Part shown: in pieces, positions 48,473-60,284 of the stretch
Numbering within the stretch: position 1 is the first letter of the stretch
Layout: each line of letters starts with the position of its first letter
Assembly: GCF_008831285.2 (NCBI RefSeq)
Contig: NC_045140.1
Span: 4,443,528-4,507,527, forward strand
DNA length: 64,000 nt
Source: Nymphaea colorata
Lineage: Eukaryota; Streptophyta; Magnoliopsida; Nymphaeales; Nymphaeaceae
Direction of reading: 5' to 3'
The notes under the pieces: generated by a model
What the model was told of the DNA's origin: nothing
The model's database searches: none
What the model saw: the letters and a program-made list of their open reading frames with translations, nothing else
Program-made: the position numbers and the translations under genes

Positions 48473-50623
48473 TTAAAATTTCTCCGAGCATCCTGGAGAA
48501 CAGAGAGTCCGGTAACTTCGATTCTAACTTTAACCAACAGCATATAATAACTGTGACTGTGCTTGTGTGCACATGTTTGTGTGCATGTTAACAGTCTACA
48601 TCCAGTAATCAATTAAAAATAAAAAATAATAATAATAACAAAAAAAATGAAAAGGTGTAAGAGAGATGCAAAGAAGTCACATTCTTACGGGTGGGAAGAA
48701 TGGGGGTTAGGGCAATCTTGATACCCAAGGACTCAATAAAGGAGAGGATATGTGGGTTCCCAGTTGCTATAAACACCTTCAGCACCTTTTCTGTCAGTTT
48801 CCCAGCCCGCAGTGTGCCCTAAACACTCACAACATGGAAGCAACAAGTATCAGGATAATGACATGGTTCTTTTCTTTTCATTATTTGAAGCTGTCTATCT
48901 GCTAGAATGATCATCCATGAAGTTAGGAGAATAACACTCATTTAGGAAATTAAAGAACCTTCATCACAATGCAATTTCAAAAAGCGGGAAAAAAACATGG
49001 GACTTTCAAGTCCTGTGAGAAAGCCCAAATAACTAAGGCCTAAAAAGTCCACGTGATTTGGCTGAGCCACAAGTCAATCTAGTGGAAGCTGGCAAAAACC
49101 AGAAAGACCCAGGTGATAAAAGGCAATCAAATAAGTAGGGTGGATCCCACTTTTTCAAGGCCAGTCGATATTCATTCTTGCAATTGCATCCCTAGTATGT
49201 ACAGTTGATGCTAGTGCTAAGTGAAGCCTGCAGAGCATGAACAAACACTCTAATGCTAGAGAGCAGCGATATTTCATTTCAATTCCTGCTTGTACTTTTT
49301 ATAAGATTGTTAAGTAGGGTTTCAAAGCATGGTAAAAGAAAAAGTTGTGTTAGGAAAGTAAACAAGTATAGTGAATGGTTTAAGAAAAAGGGGCCGTATC
49401 TTAAATTGCAATAATATGATCGCAAGCATATGTGATCAAGAATGGCTCTACCAGATACATAATAGAATTGCAACCTTCAAGCATTCATTTGCAATCTGAA
49501 CTCTGAACATCAATTTGTTTGATATAATAATGATCGGTATACAAAAGGAGGCGCATTCCACTTATTCACACATCTGATATCATGTCCAAGATCGATAAAG
49601 AAGTTGCCAAAATTTCAGAAACAGACTTACCATGAAGAGCAGGCACTTGATCTTCAAAAATAGCTTATTCACACAATTCATGCTAAAGAACCTAAAATCA
49701 GATCCAACAGATTGGACTGGATTCTTCTGATCCATGTTTGCACAAAATGACAAGCACAAGAGAAACATCAAGCATCAAAGGCATTTCACTAACCAGATCT
49801 GCTGAAACTGTGTAGTTCTGACTTAAATCAGATATCTTAATTGACATATGAAAGATAAGACTGGTACAAACTGCCATTGTTGCCAAGAATCACTCTACCG
49901 TTTCACATATTTTTGAAAATTTTCATCCTTTTCACCTATCTTCTCCTCATCTCAGGTACCATATTTCCAATACTTCCAGCATCAGGCAGGACCATCTTTT
50001 TGAGACCAAATAGACACAGCAGGTAAATATTGAAGTCCAATTTGCAGGTGCTTGGCCATTGATAGGACTAATCTTGGTCATTCTTACTGCACAAATTCAT
50101 CCTTGAATCCTGATGTTTAGTTCATGTATTGCCAGAATGCAGAAAAATGGGTGTATTTTCCAGATCCTAAGTCACATGGGCACGGGTATGGGTATGGAAA
50201 TACGGGCACAGACACAACAACTTTAGAAAATATGGGTACGAGAGTACGGAAGGATATATATATGTATACATGAAAAAAACACAAAAAAAATCAAAATGAA
50301 AGTAACATTTAACTAAACAAGTGATTTTAAATAAAAACATTACATGTTAATGAACAATAACTCCAAAAATAGAATGAAACTGAGATGAAAAAAAACAAAC
50401 CATGTACAATTAAACAGTTTGGATCAGTTTCTAATATAAAAAGTACCCAAGAGTGTCCACGTACCCATTTTGGGTACGGGTGCGGGTACGGCGACACACG
50501 TATGTGGATCTTACACATGTGACATAGTCTAGATCTGCATGCACTTATTCCTTGGAATGATCAGTACACTATCTAGCTCATAGTTTTTGGAGATTACTTC
50601 CACATAGTGTAATATACAAGACT

Positions 50624-50660
<37 letters not shown>

Positions 50661-53150
50661 ATATATATACCTTTTTTTTTGCATGTACACGCTTGGAAAA
50701 CCATAGAATCCAGACTTGGTATAGATTAAACAAGAAGATGAGAATCTCCCCAGAATAACCACATAGTGTAATATACAAGACTGATCTCTCTCTCTCTCTC
50801 TTGCTATATATATATATATATATATAATCTTCCTTTTTCTTTTTGCATATATAAGCATAGAAAACCATAGAATCCAGAATTGGTATAGATTAAACAAGTA
50901 GATGAGAATATCCCCAAAATAACCACGATTGCCTAGTTCAATCCAATGGTGAAACAAATAAAATACAATTCCCCTATCAAGGACATAGACAGGTTAGAGA
51001 CAAAAGCTTATCCAAGACACAAACTTGTCAACTCTACAAATTGAGAGATGTGTACAAATGCATATACGTGTGCAACACACACCAACCTTCACACATAAGA
51101 ATGGACAAAGAAATAAAGAAATATATGTGCATTTACCTATCTGTTGTGTAGGCTTACATGCACATATTTGCAGATTATAAAAACAAGAAACGTCATTCAT
51201 GTGACAAACTTAAAAACCAATCTAACAGTCAAGTGTATACTAGAATACATCATGAAACGCGGCATGATATTTGACCAACAGTAACTATGCAATTCCTAAT
51301 TATGTTTCAACTGTTACATAGACATTCTTCACCGTGTAGTGTATTGTTCGCTATATGTATCTGGTTTTATTGGCATATAGTTCAATTAAAAAAAGTAACT
51401 ATTGACATGACAAGACCAAGAAAAGGAGGACATCATTGTCTGGAATCTATTCACAAAGCAACCAATTACATATCGCTCCATTGCATCTGGAATTCTGACC
51501 TTTGCCTAGCAGTATGTTTCACAGATATAACAACATGGATAGATTCTGTGAATTGAAAAACCCTGGGAGTTGACATTTGTGTAAATTTTCTAATCCAAAA
51601 GACCTCAGACCTCTGAATTAGAAAATTCTATATTATGAAATCCCTGTTAAGTTATACATATTATATGATATATATGGATTCCTAGGCCCTTGAAGGCTTG
51701 AACATGTGCCATGCATCTATAAATTAGACAAGTTAATCTATTTTTTTGTGTATTCTGGTCTTGTAAATGTGATTATACAATTAGTTATTAGGAAAGACAA
51801 ATTAATTAAGCTACTTTAAAATAAACAGCTCTTATAACACCAGAAGTTTGATAGCATAAGGTCAACAACCGTATGAAATCAACCTAAACCAAAGCATATT
51901 TTCTAATAAATAAGTAGTAATATACCCACTTTGCACATTTAGATTGTCAGCAACATGTTTTAGTTACAATTAACGTGTTTACATTTGTTCCAGACCTCAG
52001 TTATTCAAATATACCAATTTTTACATATATCGAGAGATGCGCACACACAACCTAGTATTGTACACACAAAACCTAGTAGAGATTTTCTATTTTATACTTT
52101 GTTCTTTGGGTAAAATCAACCCCATATGTTGTCTACAAGGCATATTTAGTGGAGATCAACTATTGGTTCACTGGAATTTGACATGCATCAAGGTTTCTTG
52201 GTGATTGAAAAAAAAGGTGGCCGAAAATGCATCAAATTTAGTAAGCTCAAAAACAAATAAAGGACCTCTTATAAGTTTCAATCATGCTGAACACATCTTT
52301 GCAATTGGTCAAAACAACTGGAATTAAGTAAAAATTGAAATCATGCTCAAAATTCCCACGAGGTTAGCTTTAATTAAGTCAAGAGAGCAAGTGCAAAGCG
52401 CACCAGGAACATTACTTCCGCAAGATTGACAGGAACAAGTATCACATTCATTATCAGCGGCATTTCGTACTGAACAGTATACATAACTTGTTATTACAAT
52501 AACTTGTTATTACAAGCATCAACAGACTTAAGTAAATCCTAGAATTGCAATCTTGGAAACATTTGCAGGGCAATAGTCAGTAGGTCGAGTTTAGCAGTTA
52601 GTTCTACAGGTAATGAAGGTCAAGCTTTTAATGGTTACGAAGGGGGGAAAATGATGCCATCACACGGCAAGCCGCATATTACACATGCTAAAGAGAGAGC
52701 AAAAGGAACAACAACAGACTGGACTAAAGCAAGAAATAACATAAAACATCTAAAATTGGGAAAAAAACCACCGAAACTTTTAATTAGGACAAAGGGGAAA
52801 TGCAACGAATTGACTAGAGCATGAACAAATGGTGCAGAACCAATGCTTGGAAATTCAATCAGATCATCAAGACTTCGCAAAAGAGAAAGACAATAGAGCC
52901 CCAAATTCATTCTTCTATACTTCCACTCAAACAGCAAATGTACCCAACCTTCCCATACTCAATGGGGGAAAATAACACCAACCAAGTACCAAAAATCATC
53001 TCTGAAAGAGGAAAGCCAGAGAACAACACGAACACTTACAAGAAAAAGCTCGATGAGCAGGAAATCGGGAATATCGGTAAGATCAACGATGTCAGTGATG
53101 TGGGCAAGCGCAGAAGCAATGGTCAGGGAGAGAAGGGATGGAGGTCTCAT
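48473..53150 (-). CDS. Small conserved-looking protein of unknown function, three exons
   Basis: Three exons join in phase: 53150-53040 (MRPPSLLSLTIASALAHI, then IPDFLLIELFL, donor GTAAGT), 48818-48689 (GTLRAGKLTEKVLKVFIATG, FIESLGIKIALTPILPT, donor GTAAGA) and 48492-48473 (RCSEKF and TAA, after TCTCTGTTCTCCAG). The product is 86 residues, leucine/isoleucine-rich, mostly helical by composition, with no signal peptide or membrane segment. The IPDFLLIELF part is faintly F-box-like, but I do not recognise the protein and do not assign a function. Support is the perfect phase fit of three exons, consensus splice sites, and protein-like composition. Intron 1 is 4.2 kb and holds a MITE and a tandem duplication. 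An alternative acceptor for exon 3 (GTTGGTTAAAGTTAG near 48526) would give a longer tail. Confidence 0.7.
50166..50527. mobile_element. MITE with CTATGTCACATG ends, in intron 1 of the 86-residue gene
   Basis: Begins CTAAGTCACATGGGCACGGG and ends TTACACATGTGACATAG. Just inside the ends are repeats of GGGTAYGGG, which recur near the right end as GGGTACGGGTGCGGGTACGG. 362 bp with an AT-rich centre. Confidence 0.6.
50601..50923. repeat. About 160 bp tandem duplication containing (TC)n and (TA)n
   Basis: Unit 1 (50601-50759) and unit 2 (50760-50923) both run CACATAGTGTAATATACAAG, then (TC)n, (TA)n, then AAAACCATAGAATCCAGA and GGTATAGATTAAACAAG. The microsatellite parts differ in length (about 14 versus 8 TC units; the TA block is longer in unit 2), so they changed after duplication. 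Confidence 0.85.
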
Positions 53151-54138
53151 GTGATATCACAGGACGCCACCGTTCATCGGCTCCCCCGAAGGGAACGAAC
53201 GAAGAGACCGAGAGACGTGAGCCCTTTGAGTCTTCGTGCTGGTACTCCCCAAAATTATGCTGTCTTCAAACGGGTCGGACCTGCTTTAAGCGATTCCGGA
53301 TCTTTGCTCCGATTATGAGTCGTTGGTCCAGATCCAGATCCAGATCCAGGGCCTGTTATGTGGGCATCTGAGTCTCCCGGCGTTGTCTTGCATGCAAGAA
53401 TGGATGTCAGGCCTATCTTTTGCATATGCTGTTGAGAGATTATACAACAGATCTGGATCCAAAATACTTCTAAATCTGGCAGAGGCAGAGGCAAGTACGG
53501 GAACTGTGTGGGCAATTGCCTACACAGACCACCAGCAAATGCTTATTTTTATATTGATGCATCAAGTATCTCTTAAGATACTTGAAATTTGAAAATTTGA
53601 CAACTAGTGTTACTTGATCAGAATTTTTTGACTTAGCCCCTGAAGTCTAAACTAATGGCCCAAGGATGGGGAACTAGTTCAATGAAATGCAATGAATCAA
53701 GGGGAGCCTCTTAATTTCATCACTTCTAATAAAATAATTTTTCTTTAAAAACTTACAAACAAGTTTTTTGTTTTTGTTTTATCTACGGGAAAAGTGATGC
53801 TTGTATAATAGTTTTCTGTGGTCAGCAAGTAAATGGTATTTTTCAAATATACTCCCACCTTTGTTGACATCTAAAAATAACTTATTGCGACAAAAGGTTC
53901 TCCCAAACTTAGAATTTGTAGATCCTGTATAGAAAAAAAAACTCAAAAGTCTTGTTCACTTTTTGAGACTGATTGTGTTTATATTATGTATTATATACAC
54001 AAAGAAAGTGTGTGAGTAAATTGTCCATGGATAGGGCCGTCGAAAAAAACAATAAGGAGAAAAAAAAAAGCTTTTTTTTTGCTTATCTTTCGACCGTTCA
54101 TCACTATGAATCAAATGGTTTATACATAGATAACATTT

Positions 54139-54140
<2 letters not shown>

Positions 54141-54174
<34 letters not shown>
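54141..54174. repeat. (AT)17 microsatellite
   Basis: A perfect AT dinucleotide run in intergenic DNA. Confidence 0.95.
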
Positions 54175-54176
<2 letters not shown>

Positions 54177-54524
54177 GCCAAACCTCAGCCAAGGAAACAC
54201 TCAAATAGTATAAACTGTCCATTTGGATGTCTCAGATTCTTGCTTCTTTCTCCCCGTAAAGATTTTCAACAACAACAAAAAAATAGATTATTAAAATAGT
54301 TTTATTTATAGAAAAACAAAGTACGAAATTTCTTTTTTATGTTTAGAATGACGTGAGTCCTGATTGAATCAAAGATTTACAAAACAAGTTATTGGATCAT
54401 CAACGAATCCCTCATTAAAATTGTGTTCATTGACCAAATGATTCACTGATAAAAAAATTAATATGGCTGACAAGGCTAACCAAAATCTGGGATGTAAATT
54501 GTAAAGATAAAAAAAAAGGGCTTT

Positions 54525-54775
54525 GGACGGCAGCAGGAGGTCGCCGACATCGAGACCATTGTCCGGAGAGACAATGATCTCTCAAGTATAGTGGTGGAGG
54601 CCATCACCTCACCAAATTCCGGTGGCCCCTCGCCATACCGTCACCAGCAGGCTGCCGTTGACGGCTCGCCAGAGACAGTAGGGGGCAACTGCAGGAATGG
54701 GGAGAGGTGGTTGCCATCGCTGCACACCTGGATGGACAGCTTTATGGGTCGTCTTTTGTTATGAGAGGAAGGGAG
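54525..54775 (+). other. GC-rich island with an open frame, unassigned
   Basis: About 240 bp of much higher GC content than its flanks. A plus-strand frame without an ATG near its start is open for about 75 codons (RQQEVADIETIVRRDNDL, then SSIVVEAITSPNSGG, SPYRHQQAAVDGSPE). It could be a captured gene fragment or part of a transposon. No family is recognised. Confidence 0.25.
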
Positions 54776-57236
54776 AGATGCTTCTTCTGGATTTTATATA
54801 TATATAAAGAGGGGTTGGAGATCAATCTAGATAAAAGGAGAGAGAGGGAAAAAAAAAAAGAAAGAAAAAGAACTGTAGATCTATACTCAAGATGAATGAA
54901 CGGGGTAACCAAAAACCCCAACTTAACTAGTTTTAAAAAATGAAAAAAAAATGAAAAATATATATTAAGAAAGATATTTCTTTATTTTCAATCCTACCTT
55001 TAACTTTAAATTAAAAGAAACATTTTGGGGTTTTCTGTGATAGGACAACTATGTCAAACGAGAGTTTGAAGTGAATATGAAAGATAAATATTAATAGCGG
55101 CATTTTTTGTTGATACTAACCCCCTGTGACTTCGATGTCTTCCTTACCAACATCTTTTGGTTGTCCATATAAACTTGTAAGTTATGGAGGTGTGCACACA
55201 AGGAAAAGAAAGGAGGAGGTGGTGGCATTTTAAATATTTTTCATAAAGCTATGTACTGTCCATTTTTCATAAATGCAAAATGTCTCCCCAACCCATAGGG
55301 TGCGGCATCAACTGCATGGCATTATGGTCTGTTTTTTTCCCATAGCATACAAAGCAACCCTCTCAAGAAAGAACAATAACAAATCGCCACTCATCATTAA
55401 TTTAAAAAAATCAAGTAGGCACTCAACCTTCTACCCTACTTCTCAAACCATTGCACCTTATTTTAAAATATTAAAATAATGATCTAAACGCCCAATTAAT
55501 TCCTGTAAATCAAATATTCTTTAAAGAGGTGTCTGATTGTGTCTGATAAAAGACCCTTAAAGATTTGAGAACCATGGATTTAGAATCAAACACTTTTATT
55601 TCTTTCTCAAATCTCAATACATAAGAGCTAAACAAGGGTTTCAACTTTCAAGTGTGAATTTGACCCAAGACTCTTAATTTGACAAACCATGGATTTACCG
55701 TGGACCTTTTAACAAAAACGTGTCACATCACATCCACATGAGATCCATGGATTTTAAACATGAAGTAAACAAGTATCTAGAGATAATAGAAACATTATCT
55801 AACTAACCTGTTGCTTCTTCGATTCTACAATCAAACACTCAAAACACTATATATTTCCTGAAACCTCACTGATTTGATATATAGTCTTCAAGAACCCAAG
55901 GATTTTTCTTATCAAATGCCCTGATCAAGTGTTAAAAGAAAGGACTGCCAATATCATATCCAGTTTGTCCGCATTGAAGCTGCTGCAAGCAATTACGATT
56001 ATTAAGCAAATAGTCTATAGACAGTATGAGAGCGCAAATAGAGTGTGAAAAATATATATAAGTATAAATATAGAAGAGAGCCTCTAAAATATGGAATAAC
56101 TTTCAGCTAAAATGTGCTCAAGCAGCTGAAAAAAGTTCCTAAGAAACATTAGCACAGCATGCGAAACTTGATACTACTGGAAACAGATTCGCCCAATTGT
56201 CTCATGGATCGCCTTACATGAATTTTACAGTTAATATGCTTTAAAAAAGTAAATAAAGCAAACAAATAACTAATATTGAATAAGCAAATTACATTGTCAA
56301 AAATCTATAAACTCGAAGTGACAAAAGTAGAAAACATTTAATCAGTGCAACGATCGAGTTATTCATTGAGAACTGTGTTCAAGTTTAGTGTTGAAATGGA
56401 GTTATGGATCCACCTCACGTGATATAAACAATCTGTGGCACACATCCACGCACCCACACACAATAAGCACACCCATAGACAATCCTCATCCGATCACATG
56501 GCTTTATCTTGTGCCCACAGCACAAAAACAAAAATACAAAATGTATCAAAACTATATCTATTTTCTTAAAAAGGGTCTAATGCATTACCAACCACAAAAG
56601 AACTCAGCTACGTTTTAAGATAAAAATGGAGAGAAAGGCCATTCCTTATGGACACGAAAAAGAATATAAATAATAATATGATCGAAGTTACAAAAATAAC
56701 GCCTCAAATCCTTTTCTCTCAAGAGCCAAAAGACCTTGTAAACAAAGTAAACCGACTCCCTCTCTAGAAAGAAAAAATACAGTACACACCCCATCTCCCC
56801 GCTCCATAGCACCTCTTACAACTGAAACATCCTGATTCAGTAAAACCAAGAGACCTGGACCTGACTGCAGCAAATCTGCCTAATAAACTGGCAGATAAAA
56901 AATATAAACGAGAGAGTGAGAGCTTCTCTCCATAGAGAAACCAAACTCTCATGACAGCAAAAACAGACCCCAATCGCTAAAATGCTCTTATCCTGAGAGC
57001 ATTTCACACCTGTGGCGTGCATTACACCACAAGACATCTTGTTCTTCACTGCAGCATCTTGTTTTCCCCTAGCTGCTGGAATAGGATCAAGAGATCCATG
57101 ACTGAACCCACCATGTTCTGCTGACCTTGCAGAAGAACCAATGGCTGTGGGGTATATGACTCGTCTCTATTTCTCTAAGAGAAACAATCGGACCAACATG
57201 AAGACAAGCAACACAAACTTTACAACTGTGAACCAA

Positions 57237-60200
57237 TTATGACCCATTTGCTTTCTCCAGTTTCTCCTTCTCAATCTCTACTCTCCTCTGTTCAGCATGC
57301 TGAGCAATTCCACTGGCACGTGCCTGGTACTGGAAGTCTAGGGACTGCATGAGACTTTGAAACTTTACTGGATCGGAAGCTGAAAAGGCTGTTGCATTAG
57401 AAGACAAAAGATAAGCATCCTAGTAGAATAATGGCAAAAAGAATAATAAGAAATCAGTAGTCCATCTGCATGCATGTATGTATGAGTGCATGTTCCACGC
57501 TATTATGCAGAAGGCTCCGGCACACATAACATTATATCTTATAAGACGAATTTAACGAAATATCCACACACTGAAGTCAAACATTTAAGCATATATGACC
57601 ACTAAAACTATCTCATAGAACTATTATAACTGGAATGTTACATTAATACTACTAAAACATACTAATAACAGCAAGAAACCAAAATTAGGCATGTGCCTCA
57701 AGCAAGAAATGAAGTCATTTTGCCTCTAAAATAAGGTTTTATTGTCAGAATACTCCATGCAAATGATGCCACTGCCTGGCAGAAAGCAGCACCGTATGAC
57801 ACATTCACTTTTCAAGTGCTATACAAATAAACAGTACAAGTTTAACAGCAAGACACAAAAACCTTTCACTTGTAAAGTATAGAGATGGAAGAACAAGATT
57901 ACATTTCTATAATGTCTCACAGCATGAACCAGTATAACAAATCAGATTCCTACATCAAAGTTAAACCACTCGTTCTAATTAACACAATGTAATTTATTCA
58001 AACAATTAAAATAATGACTTACCATAACTGAAACTTGGACTATTACAGATATTGGAACTTCCATTAATTAAAAAAAAAAAAAGAAAGAGAACTGTTACGA
58101 CTGGGATCAATAAGAAAGATACTATTTCCTTTGTGTCATAATTCAACCCAATCAAAACAAACAGAGCCTTTTCTGATTCAATGGGAATGAAAGAACAAAT
58201 GTTGGATCATATTAATTGAATCTGCTGCCTTGACTCACCAGAACTTGTGGACTACCAAACAGTAAACAAAACTTACCTAGAAAAGCTTCACCAAAAATCT
58301 CAAGATCAAAAAGTCGACCAAAAATTACATTCTACAAAAGCATTAAAACAGATTTACCTTTAACAGTGTCTGCAAAGAAGATAAAGGGGTCAATGTCGTC
58401 TATTGGAGATTGGAACTCTTCATCATCACTAAAATCATCATCTGAATCATCATCATCATCATCAAGAGGGCGTGCACCCTTTGCCTAAAATTTCACAAGT
58501 AGCCACAAAATGTAATAACTTTGTTAAATGACATAAAACAGATGAGTCGAAATTAGTTTTGGCATTTAAATAAACCATGAAGCATGAAGATCAAATTACA
58601 TTCATAGAAAAACACAAACTATTTAATACTGTTATTATTTCAGCAGGAGAAAGATTGGAACAACTAAACAGAAGGAACCTAGTTCTGATAAAAATATGCA
58701 ATTTTAAAAGTATGCAACTGTAACTATTATAAACTTCAAAATCCACGATACCTAGCAAGACCAGTCAGATCCCAAGAAACAAGATCTACCAAAGAAAACA
58801 TAAACCGGAAGCAAGAAATTCCGAAATTCCCTAAGGTGAATGAGCTAAATTTCCAATGTACTGCTTCCCAACTAAGACCTTCATAACTTTGGGTTGAGAA
58901 CATACCAAGCAAGCAAGCTCTTCTGACACATGCAAACAAGAAAACAGCTACTAAGGACAAGCCAAATATTTGAGTATAATGAATATACAGGACAAATTTA
59001 ACCTCTTGCTTTTCCCGAGGAAATGTAATGCCACTGCCATACAAACACCTTCAGAATATGTTTTTTATAAAAAACATGAATAACAACCAAAACACTTGGT
59101 AACCAATGATGATGAAAGAAAGGACGCAGAAGAAAATCAGCATCCTCAGAGGAAGATAAAAACTTGTTTTTAAGTGTAGCTACACCAAGTTGAAAAATAA
59201 AAACAACAAAATGCACTTCAATATTTCAGAGATGCAGTTGCCATCAGCTCACAGTAAACTACACGCAGCAAAAACAGTCAGAAGTGGAGAAAGTATTTCT
59301 TAATGTATGAAATCCAGCAAACAGCATAACAGTCTATGAATCTGCAAGCAACTATTTTTTAATGTATGAAATCCAGCAACAGCATAAAAAATTTATGCTT
59401 CTATGTGCAAAGAGATTTCCATCCTTAGAAGTGAGCATACAATGATTGTGCGTAAATCTGCTGAATCAAATAGGAAATATTAGCAGACCTCCAAATGCAA
59501 GAAGAAACTTTTTATTGGATTGATATTCTTCTGAGAAGCGTCACAAACCTGACTAACTAGCTTCTGAAGGCGAAGACTATCAGCAACATCACCATCCTCA
59601 GCATCATCACCCATTTCTCCATCAGATCCGTCATCTTCATCATCTTCTGTCCTAAACCCATCCATGTCATCATCACCATCCTCCTCATCTTCTTTTGAAG
59701 CAGCTGTAACCAAATTAAGCAGACCCAGGAAAAAAAATCAATGAAGTTACAGCAAAGTCAAGATATTGACCTCAACAATGAGAAAATGTCATACTGAACA
59801 ATCTCTAAAATGATGAACCATGAAACTATGATCATCACCTGCAACTTGATCCTTGTAAGCAACAAGCAGATCAAGGGTTGCTCTAAAGATGCGTCCTATG
59901 GATTCATCTGGTAAATGACCCGGTGGAAGAGCAAGAAGAGATGTTAATCCCAAGCAGCAAACTTTCTTATCATGTTCCCTGTTATCAAATTGAAGACATT
60001 AAAATGATTACTTATGCTCTCCACTAATGTAAAACTTAGCCAAACATTTATAGCAGACCTCTTAAAATTGACAGGTGCACCACTTTTTTTTACTTGTTGC
60101 AGCATCTGGAACCAGAGACTGAAAACCTCCATGGCAACCCCAAGTTTATGAAGTATGCCCAGTGTCAAAGCTGCATTATAGTAAAGGGCATTTGCAACCT

Positions 60201-60253
60201 GGAAGAAAGCGGGCTAGCTTCATTAATGAATCTACTCCATGAAAGATCTCACA

Positions 60254-60284
<31 letters not shown>

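Larger units (their letters stand above)
53151..57236. other. Intergenic region between the 86-residue gene and the importin gene
   Basis: The left 250 bp is GC-richer and should be the promoter and leader of the 86-residue gene; GATCCAGATCCAGATCCAG lies at about 53330-53348. Further right: a MITE-type palindrome GTGTGGGCAATTGCCTACAC (53506-53525), (AT)17 at 54141-54174, a GC-rich island at 54525-54775, and ATCCATGGATTT repeats (about 55574-55760) that suggest another old MITE. The final part (about 56600-57236) is probably importin 3' UTR. Confidence 0.55.

Noticed and set aside
47357..48591. Two plus-strand frames of nearly 200 codons each (47357-47947 and 47995-48591)
   Set aside because: Both are antisense shadows of the RGP5-like coding exon, whose motifs are unmistakable on the minus strand.
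50529..50957. 142-codon minus-strand frame
   Set aside because: Made by the tandem duplication and TC/TA microsatellites; the repeated peptide is a repeat artefact.
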